From Methyloversatilis sp. XJ19-49 (lineage in GTDB: Bacteria > Pseudomonadota > Gammaproteobacteria > Burkholderiales > Rhodocyclaceae): 52,371 bases of DNA. The translations under genes were made by a program, and so were the position numbers. Location of the stretch: positions 5,349 through 57,719 of the forward strand of contig NZ_JANINI010000001.1 of the NCBI RefSeq assembly GCF_024580145.1, in the 5' to 3' direction. The notes under the pieces are model-generated. The model was not told the DNA's origin, searched no databases, and saw only the letters and a program-made list of their open reading frames with translations. Below are positions 34,746 to 42,624 of this stretch, in pieces (the first letter of the stretch is position 1; every line of letters starts with the position of its first letter).

Positions 34746-35709
34746 GACCGAACCAGCCCTGGAAGAGATTCAAGAAGAGGATTATATCGCCGAGCCGCCC
34801 GGTCATCGACTTCATGCAGTGGTGCCGCCCGGCGTGGTCGGCCAGCGGCTCGACGTGGTGCTGGCTGCAGTGTGGCCGCAGTACTCGCGGGCGCGGCTTC
34901 AGGACTGGCTGCGCGCGGGTCGGGTGAAGGTGGACGAGGCGGTGGCGAGCGACACCCGGCGCCGCACCTTCACCGGCGAGCGGCTCGAACTCGATCCCGA
35001 CGTACCGGCGCCGGACACTGTGCATGCGCCGCAGGACATCCCGCTCGACATCATCCACGAAGACGACACGCTGCTGGTGGTCAGCAAGCCGGCCGGCATG
35101 GTCGTGCACCCGGGCAATGGTGTGCCGGACGGCACCTTGCTCAATGCACTGCTGCATCACCGCCCGGCGCTGGCGCAGGTGCCGCGCGCGGGCATCGTGC
35201 ATCGGCTGGACAAGGACACGACCGGCCTTCTGGTGGTGGCCTGTACGCTCGAAGCGCAGACCGATCTGGTGCGTCAGCTGCAGGCGCGCTCCGTGTCGCG
35301 TCGCTACATTGCGGTGGTCAGCGGCACCGTGCGGGCCGATGGGGTGGTTGACGCGCCGATCGGCCGTCACCCGGTGCATCGCACGCGCATGGCTGTCGTG
35401 CCGACCGGGCGGCCTGCGCGCACCCACTACGCCTTGCGCGATCGGCTGCGTGACGCCACGGCGGTCGAGTGCCGGCTGGAAACCGGCCGCACGCACCAGA
35501 TACGCGTACACATGGCATCCATCGGTCACCCGCTGCTCGGTGACGACACCTATGCGCCACGTCCGGTGGCGGCGCAGTTCGGCCGGCAGGCGCTGCACGC
35601 CTGGCGCCTCGGACTGATCCACCCGCGAAGCGGTGCCGACGTCGCCTGGGAGGTGCCGCTGCCGGATGATCTGGTGCAGTTGATCGACAGCCTGCGACTG
35701 CCCCGATGA
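34744..35709 (+). CDS. rluD: 23S rRNA pseudouridine synthase RluD
   Basis: A 321-residue RluA-family enzyme that makes pseudouridines in helix 69 of 23S rRNA (1911/1915/1917 in E. coli). It has an N-terminal S4 domain (GQRLDVVLAAVWPQYSRARLQDWLRAGRVKVD) and a catalytic loop GIVHRLDKDTTGLLVVA with the active-site Asp. The motif RTHQIRVHMASIGHPLLGDDTY completes the family pattern. Its acidic N-terminal extension (EEIQEEDYIAEPP) is usual in betaproteobacteria. No Shine-Dalgarno is visible; an AT-rich TTAAAAT just upstream may make this a very short leader. Its stop overlaps pgeF (ATGA). Confidence 0.95.
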   Translation: MTEPALEEIQEEDYIAEPPGHRLHAVVPPGVVGQRLDVVLAAVWPQYSRARLQDWLRAGRVKVDEAVASDTRRRTFTGERLELDPDVPAPDTVHAPQDIPLDIIHEDDTLLVVSKPAGMVVHPGNGVPDGTLLNALLHHRPALAQVPRAGIVHRLDKDTTGLLVVACTLEAQTDLVRQLQARSVSRRYIAVVSGTVRADGVVDAPIGRHPVHRTRMAVVPTGRPARTHYALRDRLRDATAVECRLETGRTHQIRVHMASIGHPLLGDDTYAPRPVAAQFGRQALHAWRLGLIHPRSGADVAWEVPLPDDLVQLIDSLRLPR

Positions 35710-36461
35710 CGCTGCCGCTGATCCGCCCCGACTGGCCGGCACCGCCTGGCGTGCACGCGGCCGTGACGACCCGTCTCGGCGGGGTCAGTCAGCCTCCGTT
35801 CGGTCCGTTCAACCCGGCGTCGCACGTCGGGGACGATCCGGCTGCGGTTGCGGCCAATCGCGCGTTGTTGCGCGCCTGCCTGCCTGCCGAACCGCTCTGG
35901 CTCGATCAGGTGCACGGTGCGGACGTTGCGGATGCGGACCGCGACCGCACGGCGTGTGCCGACGCATCGGTGTCGCATCAGCCGGGTTCGGTGTGCGCGG
36001 TGCTGACCGCCGACTGTCTGCCGGTGCTGTTCTGCAACCGTCAAGGCACGGTCGTGGCTGCCGCGCATGCAGGCTGGCGTGGCCTGGCCGCTGGCGTGCT
36101 CAGCCGTACCGTCGAACGCATGGGCTGTCCGGCGTCAGACATCCTTGCCTGGCTCGGACCGGCCATCGGGCCGGATGCCTTCGAGGTCGGACCTGAAGTG
36201 AAGGATGTCTTTGCGGCACGGCTGGCACGGGCAGAAGACGCGTTCCGGTCCGGCGAGGGCGACCGGCTGTTTGCCGATATCTACCGGCTGGCCCGGCTCG
36301 AGCTCGCACAGGCCGGTGTGCAGGCCGTGTATGGCGGCGGTTTGTGTACGGTCGGACAGGCCGGGCTGTTCCATTCGTTCCGGCGCGACGGTCGCACCGG
36401 GCGCATGGCCAGCCTGATCTGGCGGACTGCAAACCCCTCTATGTCGCCGGATCAAGGATAA
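35706..36461 (+). CDS. pgeF: YfiH/LACC1-family purine nucleoside phosphorylase-like protein
   Basis: A 251-residue protein of the polyphenol oxidase/laccase-like YfiH family. The conserved residues are present: WLDQVHGADV (His), VLTADCLPVLFC (Cys), AAAHAGWRGLAAGVL (His) and LGPAIGP. Family members act on purine nucleosides or edit peptidoglycan precursors. It overlaps rluD by four bases, a pairing seen in many proteobacteria. It has no signal peptide. Confidence 0.93.
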   Translation: MTLPLIRPDWPAPPGVHAAVTTRLGGVSQPPFGPFNPASHVGDDPAAVAANRALLRACLPAEPLWLDQVHGADVADADRDRTACADASVSHQPGSVCAVLTADCLPVLFCNRQGTVVAAAHAGWRGLAAGVLSRTVERMGCPASDILAWLGPAIGPDAFEVGPEVKDVFAARLARAEDAFRSGEGDRLFADIYRLARLELAQAGVQAVYGGGLCTVGQAGLFHSFRRDGRTGRMASLIWRTANPSMSPDQG

Positions 36462-36493
36462 TCCGGCCTCTTTTCAGCTACTCGCGGCACTTT

Positions 36494-37384
36494 ATGTCTG
36501 TACTCATGTGGATCGTGCTTGCCTCTTTCGTGGGTGGCGTGATCAGTGTATGTGCCGCTGCCCTGGTCGGTTTTGCCGCGAAGCCGCACAGCATTCCGCT
36601 GCTCATCAGCTACTCGGTCGGTGCGCTGCTCGGTGCATCGCTGCTCGGTGTGCTGCCGCAGGCGATCACCGAAATCGGCAGCGTCGAGCTGGCCACGAGC
36701 ATTCTGCTGGCCGGCATCCTCGGCTTCTTCCTGCTGGAAAAGCTGGTGCTGTGGCGGCACTGCCATGAAGTGAGCTGCGAGGCGCACGATCCGGTCGAAG
36801 TGAAGCGAAGCGCGACTGCGCATTCATACCGGCCGGTTGCGCCGGCGGCCATACCCGTCGCGCTCAAGGCTCACAGCCACCTCCCGGGCGGTGGCCATGC
36901 GCATGGGTACGGCAGCGAGGAATCGATGCGCAGCGCATCGTTGATTCTGATCGGCGATGCCTTTCACAATTTTGTCGACGGCGTGCTGATCGCCGCTGCC
37001 TTCACTCAGAGCATTCCACTCGGCATCGTCACCGCGACCGCGATCGTGGCGCACGAAATTCCGCAGGAGGTGGGTGACTATCTGGTGCTGCTGCACTCGG
37101 GCATGAGCCGCATGAGGGCGCTGGCCTTCAATCTGCTGTCGAGCATGGCCACGCTGGTCGGCGCAGTGGGCGCGTACTTCGCGCTGGCGTCTATCTCAGG
37201 GGCGGTGCCCTACCTGCTGTGCATCGCGGCTGCCAGCATGATCTATGTCGCCGTCGCCGACCTGATCCCCGGTCTGCACCGCCGTGCCGAGCTGTCCGCC
37301 ACCATTCAGCAGGTGGTGCTCATTTCGGCCGGCATCGGCAGCATCGTGCTGATCCACCATCTGGTCGACGGATTCGCCCACTGA
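36494..37384 (+). CDS. ZIP-family divalent metal transporter
   Basis: A 296-residue inner-membrane protein with about eight hydrophobic segments. The ZIP metal-site helices read DAFHNFVDGVLIAAAF (HNxxDG) and IVAHEIPQEVGDYLVLLHSG (HExPQE). A His-rich cytoplasmic loop (HSHLPGGGHAHGYG, about residues 130-142) should bind zinc or other divalent metals. The ATG at 36494 gives a normal first membrane segment; a longer frame into pgeF is not credible. It may be in the rluD-pgeF operon, 32 bases after pgeF. Confidence 0.92.
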   Translation: MSVLMWIVLASFVGGVISVCAAALVGFAAKPHSIPLLISYSVGALLGASLLGVLPQAITEIGSVELATSILLAGILGFFLLEKLVLWRHCHEVSCEAHDPVEVKRSATAHSYRPVAPAAIPVALKAHSHLPGGGHAHGYGSEESMRSASLILIGDAFHNFVDGVLIAAAFTQSIPLGIVTATAIVAHEIPQEVGDYLVLLHSGMSRMRALAFNLLSSMATLVGAVGAYFALASISGAVPYLLCIAAASMIYVAVADLIPGLHRRAELSATIQQVVLISAGIGSIVLIHHLVDGFAH

Positions 37385-37576
37385 AGCTTCGGCCTGCGCG
37401 AGCAGCGATTTCCGATGCGCCGCGCGCCGTCGCGCCGGCGTGCCGAAAATCCACAGAAAAAGGGCCAGTGGCGCCAGACCGTAGAAAACAAAGGTCATGA
37501 TGCCGGCGATGACGGACTGTTCGGTGATCGACATCATCAGCACGACGTAGATCCAGGCGATGGCGACGATGTACAT
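37196..37576 (-). CDS. Small membrane protein overlapping the ZIP gene
   Basis: A 126-residue protein with two N-terminal hydrophobic segments (MYIVAIAWIYVVLMMSI; IMTFVFYGLAPLALFLWIFG) followed by an Arg-rich GTPARRRAAHRKS. This is a pattern I associate with small conserved betaproteobacterial proteins of unknown function. AAGGAG ten bases before the ATG supports it. The last ~63 residues are antisense to the end of the ZIP gene (189-base overlap) and look like non-coding read-through (His/Asp-rich). The functional part may be only the first ~65 residues. Confidence 0.65.
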   Translation of the reverse strand: MYIVAIAWIYVVLMMSITEQSVIAGIMTFVFYGLAPLALFLWIFGTPARRRAAHRKSLLAQAEASVGESVDQMVDQHDAADAGRNEHHLLNGGGQLGTAVQTGDQVGDGDIDHAGSRDAQQVGHRP

Positions 37577-37604
37577 CCGGTATGACTCCTTCCGCACTAC
37601 GGGA

Positions 37605-37682
37605 TTGACACAGTTTTTGTGCAATGCAACAATTCTTGGCGATGCTGGATGGCGCAAGGTATAAATGCGCTGCATTCATGCA
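37605..37682 (+). promoter_or_regulatory. phaC promoter region with possible PhaR sites
   Basis: A TTGACA hexamer lies at 37605-37610 and a second candidate promoter TTGGCG-18 bases-TATAAA at 37636-37665. Two TGCA-type palindromes flank the latter: TGCAATGCA at 37620-37628 and TGCATTCATGCA at 37671-37682. TGC/GCA-rich palindromes are the kind of site PhaR regulators bind, so they are candidate operators for the phaR product encoded 4 kb downstream. Inference only. Confidence 0.45.
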
Positions 37683-37819
37683 AGGCCGGACCTGAAGACA
37701 GGTCCTTTGATGTTGCCGCTGCTATGCTCGGTAGCCGTAAATCCGTACCCGATCACACCACAGCTTACCGTCGCTGGCCGTGCATACGGGTACATCAGGA
37801 ACGACAGGAATCGAAATAG

Positions 37820-39601
37820 ATGAGCAGTGAATCGGCAAGCCCCGGGCCATCTTCGATGCCGCCATCCGGCGAACAGACCCAGGACTGGATGGCCATCATG
37901 ACTGCCATGAGCCGCCACTTCAGCGATTTCATGGCTCGTCAGCAGCCAGCGGATGGTGCCCGCGCCGCTGCTGGTCAGACAGCGCTTCCGCCAATCGGTT
38001 TTCCGCCGCCGGAAGCCGAGCGCTTCAACGCCCTGCATCAGCAGTGGCTGACCAGCCAGCATCAGCTCTGGCAGGCCTTTGCACAACGCAAACACGATGA
38101 GCCGGGTACCCCGGTGGTCAGGATGGATCCGTCGGATCGCCGCTTCCGTGCGCCGGAATGGTCGGAGAGCCCGTATTTCGACTATCTGCGCCAGGCTTAT
38201 GCGCTCAACTCTGCCTTCATGCGCGAATGCGTCGAGGCGACGCCGGTGGCCGACGGACGTGCCAAGGAGCGCATGCGCTATCTGTCGAAACAGATGATTG
38301 AGGCGATGTCGCCGGCGAATTTCGCCGCGACCAACCCCGAATTCATCCAGACGGCGCTGCGCACCGAAGGCGAAAGCATCCGCAAGGGCATGGAAAACCT
38401 TTTGCGCGACCTGCAGCAGGGCTACATTTCGATGTCGGCACCGGGTGCCTTCGAGGTCGGGAGGAATCTGGCCGTGACGCCAGGCTCGGTGGTGTTCGAG
38501 AACACGCTGATACAGCTGATCCAGTACGCGCCGCTGACCGCCAAGGTGCATGCGAAGCCATTGCTGATCATTCCGCCCTGCATCAACAAGTACTACCTGA
38601 TGGACCTGCAGCCGGAAAACTCGCTGGTGCGCTATCTGGTCGAACAGGGCTTTACGGTTTTCCTCGTGTCGTGGCGAAATCCGGACGATTCGATGGGCAA
38701 CCTGACCTGGGAAAACTACCTCAGTCTCGGCCCGCTGGCGGCGCTGGATGTCGTACGCGACATCACGGGTGACGCACAGCCGAACACGCTGGGTTTCTGC
38801 GTCGGCGGCACCATTCTGGCCTCGGCGCTCGCCGTGGCTTGCGGACGCGGCGAGAAGCCGGCGGCCAGCATGGCCTTGCTGACCACGCTGCTCGACTTTT
38901 CCGACGCCGGCGAACTTGCCTGCCTGATCGACGAAGGCATGGTGGCTGCGCGCGAAGCAACCATCGGACGCGGTGGCGTGCTGCCCGGGCGCGAACTGGC
39001 GCAGACCTTCAGCAGCCTGCGGCCGAACGACCTGATCTGGAATTACGTGGTCGGCAACTACCTGAAGGGCGAAACACCCCCGCCTTTCGACATCCTGCAC
39101 TGGAACTGCGACAGCACGAATCTGCCCGGGCCCTTCCTGACCTGGTATCTGCGCAACCTGTATCTGGAAAACAGCCTGCGCGTGCCGGGCAAGCTCGAAG
39201 TGCTCGGCGTGCGGCTCGATCTCGGCAAGGTCGACATGCCGGCCTACCTGCTCGCCACATCGGAAGATCACATCGTGCCCTGGACCGGCGCCTACCTGGC
39301 GCGCGGACTGCTCGGCGGCGACACCACCTTCGTGCTCGGCGCCAGCGGCCATGTTGCCGGCACGATCAATCCGGTTTCGAAGGACAAGCGCTCGCACTGG
39401 ACAGGCGGCGACGCATCGACCGCGCTGGAATGGCGCGCGGGCGCCACCGAACATCCGGGCAGCTGGTGGAAGCACTACGCCGTGTGGCTGGCGGGCAAGT
39501 CCGGCAAGAAGGTCGCCGCGCCGAAAGCCCCCGGAAATGCAAGGTATGCCGTGATCGAAGCGGCACCCGGACGGTACGTGAAAGGGCTGGCAACGACTTG
39601 A
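37820..39601 (+). CDS. phaC: Class I polyhydroxyalkanoate synthase
   Basis: A 593-residue PHA synthase that polymerises hydroxyacyl-CoA on granules. It has the N-terminal PhaC_N domain (about 100-270; SPYFDYLRQAYALNSAFM) and the alpha/beta hydrolase core with the lipase-like box GFCVGG (nucleophile Cys327), Asp in TSEDHIVPW and His in GASGHVAGTINP. The length and box are those of class I enzymes of betaproteobacteria. The Met-rich N-terminal stretch is usual. AGGAA ten bases before the ATG at 37820 supports the start. It is followed by two acetoacetyl-CoA reductase genes; no phaA thiolase is in the window. Confidence 0.97.
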   Translation: MSSESASPGPSSMPPSGEQTQDWMAIMTAMSRHFSDFMARQQPADGARAAAGQTALPPIGFPPPEAERFNALHQQWLTSQHQLWQAFAQRKHDEPGTPVVRMDPSDRRFRAPEWSESPYFDYLRQAYALNSAFMRECVEATPVADGRAKERMRYLSKQMIEAMSPANFAATNPEFIQTALRTEGESIRKGMENLLRDLQQGYISMSAPGAFEVGRNLAVTPGSVVFENTLIQLIQYAPLTAKVHAKPLLIIPPCINKYYLMDLQPENSLVRYLVEQGFTVFLVSWRNPDDSMGNLTWENYLSLGPLAALDVVRDITGDAQPNTLGFCVGGTILASALAVACGRGEKPAASMALLTTLLDFSDAGELACLIDEGMVAAREATIGRGGVLPGRELAQTFSSLRPNDLIWNYVVGNYLKGETPPPFDILHWNCDSTNLPGPFLTWYLRNLYLENSLRVPGKLEVLGVRLDLGKVDMPAYLLATSEDHIVPWTGAYLARGLLGGDTTFVLGASGHVAGTINPVSKDKRSHWTGGDASTALEWRAGATEHPGSWWKHYAVWLAGKSGKKVAAPKAPGNARYAVIEAAPGRYVKGLATT

Positions 39602-39669
39602 GAAATGGCGGCCTTAAAGAGGGGGGCCGCGGCAGCGAAATACCCTCACAAAAATCGGAGGAGACAAGC

Positions 39670-40410
39670 ATGGCAAGAGTTGCACTGGTAACGGGCGGCA
39701 TGGGCGGATTGGGTGAAGCGGTCTGCATCAAGCTCGCTGCACTGGGTTTCCGCGTGGTCACCACGCACAGCCCGGGCAATACGAAGGCAGCCGAATGGCT
39801 GCAGGCAATGAACAACATGGGCTATGGATTCAAGGCCTACGCGTGCGATGTGTCGGACTTCGATTCGTGCAAGGCGTGCGTGGAAACCGTGACCCGGGAA
39901 GTGGGGCCTGTGGATGTGCTGGTGAACAACGCCGGCATCACGCGCGACATGACATTCAAGAAGATGACGGCGGCGGACTGGAAAGTGGTGATTTCGACCA
40001 ATCTCGACTCCTGCTTCAACATGACCAAGCAGGTCATCGACGGCATGACCGAGCGCAAGTGGGGCCGCGTCATCAATGTGTCGTCGGTCAATGGTTCCAA
40101 GGGCGCCTTCGGCCAGACCAACTATTCGGCTGCCAAGGCCGGCATGCATGGCTTCACCAAGGCGCTGGCGCTTGAAGTGGCGCGCAACGGCGTCACGGTC
40201 AACACGATTTCACCGGGCTACATCGGCACCAAGATGGTGATGGCGATTCCGCAGGAGATTCTCGACAGCAAGATCCTGCCGCAGATTCCGGTGTCGCGTC
40301 TGGGAAAGCCGGAAGAAATTGCAGGCCTCGTGGCCTACCTGGCGTCGGACGAAGCCGCTTTCGTCACCGGCGCCAACATTGCAATCAACGGTGGTCAGCA
40401 TATGGCCTGA
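39670..40410 (+). CDS. phaB: Acetoacetyl-CoA reductase (first copy)
   Basis: A 246-residue SDR-family NADPH-dependent reductase supplying (R)-3-hydroxybutyryl-CoA to PhaC. It has the cofactor loop TGGMGGLGEAV, NNAGITRD, catalytic Ser in NVSSVNGSKGAFGQ, and YSAAK with Tyr and Lys. AGGAG lies close before the ATG at 39670. It is 68 bases after phaC and 85 bases before a second, very similar reductase gene. The Lys/Cys-containing middle differs most between the two copies. Confidence 0.94.
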   Translation: MARVALVTGGMGGLGEAVCIKLAALGFRVVTTHSPGNTKAAEWLQAMNNMGYGFKAYACDVSDFDSCKACVETVTREVGPVDVLVNNAGITRDMTFKKMTAADWKVVISTNLDSCFNMTKQVIDGMTERKWGRVINVSSVNGSKGAFGQTNYSAAKAGMHGFTKALALEVARNGVTVNTISPGYIGTKMVMAIPQEILDSKILPQIPVSRLGKPEEIAGLVAYLASDEAAFVTGANIAINGGQHMA

Positions 40411-40436
40411 CCGCCAGCGCGGATGTCCGCGCAAAA

Positions 40437-40464
40437 CTTCCACCCCGTCCGGCGGGGGTGGAAG
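40437..40464 (+). terminator. Intercistronic hairpin between the two phaB genes
   Basis: CTTCCACCCC-GTCCGGCG-GGGGTGGAAG, a perfect 10-bp stem, has no T-run. It lies between co-directional genes and more likely sets mRNA stability or relative expression of the two reductases than a full stop. Confidence 0.5.
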
Positions 40465-40495
40465 CTCACTGACGCAGCTGGCTGGGAGATGAGTG

Positions 40496-41236
40496 ATGAC
40501 GAAAAGAGTGGCGCTGGTAACCGGCGGTATGGGCGGCCTGGGAACGGCAATCTGCAAGGCACTGGCAAAGGACGGCTACACCGTGGTGGCCAACTGTCTG
40601 CCGGGCTTCCCGCAGAAGGACGAGTGGCTGACGAAGATGCAGACGGAAGGTTTCGACCTGAAGGCTGCCGAAGGTGACGTGTCGGACTATGAGTCCTGCA
40701 AGGCCATGATCGAAAAGGTCGAACAGGATTTCGGACCGGTGGACGTTGTCGTCAACAACGCCGGCATCACCCGCGACAAGTTCTTTTCGAAGATGGACAA
40801 GGGCCAGTGGGACGCCGTGCTGACCACCAATCTCGACAGCCTGTTCAACGTGACCCACCAGGTTGCCGGCCGCATGGCCGAACGTGGCTGGGGGCGCATC
40901 ATCAACATCTCGTCGGTCAATGGCGTCAAGGGTCAGGCGGGGCAGACGAACTACTCGGCCGCCAAGGCTGGCGTGATCGGTTTCACCAAGGCGCTGGCGG
41001 CCGAAATGGCCACCAAGGGCGTCACCGTCAATGCCATTTCGCCGGGCTATGTCGGTACCGAAATGGTCATGTCGATCCGTGACGACATCCGTCAGAGCAT
41101 CATCGATTCCGTGCCGATGAAGCGTCTGGGCAAGCCGGAAGAAATCGGTGCGGCGGTGTCCTATCTTGCGTCGGAACTGGCGGGCTATGTCACCGGCGCA
41201 ACGCTGAACATCAACGGCGGGCTTTACTACCAGTAA
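40496..41236 (+). CDS. phaB: Acetoacetyl-CoA reductase (second copy)
   Basis: A 246-residue SDR reductase, same length and motifs as the first copy: TGGMGGLGTAI, NNAGITRDKFFSKMDKGQWD, INISSVNGVKGQAGQTNYSAAKAG and ISPGYVGTEMV. The sequence is closer in look to canonical PhaB (FSKMDKGQWDAV). A GTG three bases earlier (40493) is possible, but the ATG at 40496 has GGGAG at better spacing. The two copies look like a tandem duplication that has diverged. It ends before a large palindromic terminator. Confidence 0.94.
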   Translation: MTKRVALVTGGMGGLGTAICKALAKDGYTVVANCLPGFPQKDEWLTKMQTEGFDLKAAEGDVSDYESCKAMIEKVEQDFGPVDVVVNNAGITRDKFFSKMDKGQWDAVLTTNLDSLFNVTHQVAGRMAERGWGRIINISSVNGVKGQAGQTNYSAAKAGVIGFTKALAAEMATKGVTVNAISPGYVGTEMVMSIRDDIRQSIIDSVPMKRLGKPEEIGAAVSYLASELAGYVTGATLNINGGLYYQ

Positions 41237-41272
41237 GCCTTGGCGTCTGAGCAATCAGCGCACTAAGTATCA

Positions 41273-41315
41273 AAGCAAAGGCCTTATGCGGCACTGCCGC
41301 ATAAGGCCTTTGCTT
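41273..41315. terminator. Bidirectional terminator-like palindrome, 21-bp arms
   Basis: The left arm (41273-41293) and right arm (41295-41315) are exact reverse complements around one base. The core is GGCCTTATGCGGCA / TGCCGCATAAGGCC, with the A-rich side and T-rich side (CCTTTGCTT) giving a rho-independent look in both directions. It closes the phaC-phaB-phaB operon and sits just before phaR. Confidence 0.8.
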
Positions 41316-41388
41316 GCTGTATGATCGAAAATGTTGCGGGCAAAACCCACCGCTCCGACGCAGAGCCATCGAACGAGGACAGGACATA

Positions 41389-41991
41389 ATGAGCGTTTCG
41401 CAAAGCCGCGAGGGGACCAGTTCCACCCACAGGCTGATCAAGAAATACCCCAACCGCCGGCTTTACGACACCCGTACGAGTTCCTACATCACCTTGTCCG
41501 ACGTGAAGGAACTGGTCCTCGAGAACGCGGAATTCCAGGTGGTCGATGCCAAGACCGGCGACGACCTGACGCGCAGCATCCTTCTGCAGATCATCATCGA
41601 AGAAGAGAGCGAAGGCGTGCCGATGTTCACGTCCGACCTGCTGTCGCAGATGATCCGTTTCTACGGCAATGCGATGCAGGGCATGATGGGCAAATACCTT
41701 GAAGGCAACATCAAGGCATTCACCGACGTACAGTCCAAGCTGCAGGATCAGGCGCGCGCCATCTACGGCGACAACAATGCCATGAGCAAGGATCTGTGGG
41801 CCCAGTTCCTGAACTTCCAGGGCCCCGCCATGCAGAGCATGATGGGTGCCTACATGGAACAGAGCAAGCGCATGTTCGTGCAGATGCAGGAGCAGATCGA
41901 ACAACAGACGCGCTCGATGATGTCCGGCTTCAAGTTCCCGGGCTTCACGCCACCGCAAGGCGGCGACAAGGGGCCGCCGCCAACCAAGTAA
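41389..41991 (+). CDS. phaR: PHA synthesis repressor PhaR
   Basis: A 200-residue DNA- and PHA-binding regulator. The N-terminal PHB/PHA accumulation regulator domain reads LIKKYPNRRLYDTRTSSYITLSDVKELV (about 15-45), followed by the regulatory domain VPMFTSDLLSQMIRFYGNAMQGMMG. The Met/Gln-rich C-terminal part (MQEQIEQQTRSMMSGF) resembles phasin-like amphipathic helices. PhaR represses granule-protein and pha genes when no granule surface is free to bind it. The ATG at 41389 has GAGGACAGGA upstream; a longer start at 41314 would lie inside the terminator stem. Confidence 0.95.
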   Translation: MSVSQSREGTSSTHRLIKKYPNRRLYDTRTSSYITLSDVKELVLENAEFQVVDAKTGDDLTRSILLQIIIEEESEGVPMFTSDLLSQMIRFYGNAMQGMMGKYLEGNIKAFTDVQSKLQDQARAIYGDNNAMSKDLWAQFLNFQGPAMQSMMGAYMEQSKRMFVQMQEQIEQQTRSMMSGFKFPGFTPPQGGDKGPPPTK

Positions 41992-42020
41992 GCGGCAACG
42001 TATGACGGTGCGAACCACTC

Positions 42021-42050
42021 AGAGCCGATCCGCAGGGTCGGCTCTTTTGT
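42021..42050 (+). terminator. Rho-independent terminator of phaR
   Basis: AGAGCCGA-TCCGCAGGG-TCGGCTCT followed by TTTTGTTT, 30 bases past the phaR stop. Classic stem, loop and T-run. Confidence 0.92.
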
Positions 42051-42066
42051 TTGCGGAGACGCCGCG

Positions 42067-42567
42067 TTGATCAATGCCTGCCTGCTTGCCGATCGGCTGG
42101 TGCTGGTGCCGATGACTCAGGACGACGTATCCGATCTTGCGCTGATCGCGGCCGACGCGTCGATTTTCCGCTACATCCCCGACGTTGCGCTGCCATTCGA
42201 CGCCGGACGCTGGGTGCGCAGCGTGATTGCCAACGACGCGCACCGCATCAAGCACGTGATCCGTCTCAGGACCGGCGAGCCGGTCGGCTTCCTGCAACTC
42301 GGGCAACGGCGCAACGGCGATCTGCAGATCGGCTACTTCCTCGCCCGTGCGCATTGGGGGAACGGATTCGCGCGCGAAGCCTGTCTGTCCGTACTCGGGT
42401 TTCTCGCCAGTCGAGGCGAAGCACACCCCGTTCATGCTGCAGTGCATCGCGACAACCTGGCGTCGCTCCGCATGCTCCGATCGATGGGCTTTCGCCGCCT
42501 CGATTCAATGCCGCCCTGCGCCGATTTGCCGCCAGACATGATCGACCACGTCCGGCCGTCGTTCTGA
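42067..42567 (+). CDS. GNAT-family N-acetyltransferase (RimJ/RimL type)
   Basis: A 166-residue acetyltransferase_3-type protein. The N-terminal strand is LLADRLVLVPMTQDDVSDL; the acetyl-CoA-binding region is YFLARAHWGNGFAREACLSVLGFL; and VHRDNLASLRMLRSMGFRRLD follows. It is typical of enzymes that acetylate protein N-termini or small molecules; the substrate is unknown. The start is a TTG at 42067 with GGAG eight bases before it. The first in-frame ATG (42112) would remove the first strand of the fold. It lies between the phaR terminator and rimO. Confidence 0.85.
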   Translation: MINACLLADRLVLVPMTQDDVSDLALIAADASIFRYIPDVALPFDAGRWVRSVIANDAHRIKHVIRLRTGEPVGFLQLGQRRNGDLQIGYFLARAHWGNGFAREACLSVLGFLASRGEAHPVHAAVHRDNLASLRMLRSMGFRRLDSMPPCADLPPDMIDHVRPSF

Positions 42568-42624
42568 GCGGTCCGGGACGAACTGGGCGGTATACTTGTC
42601 TGTTGATTTCCTATCGAGTGCTTC

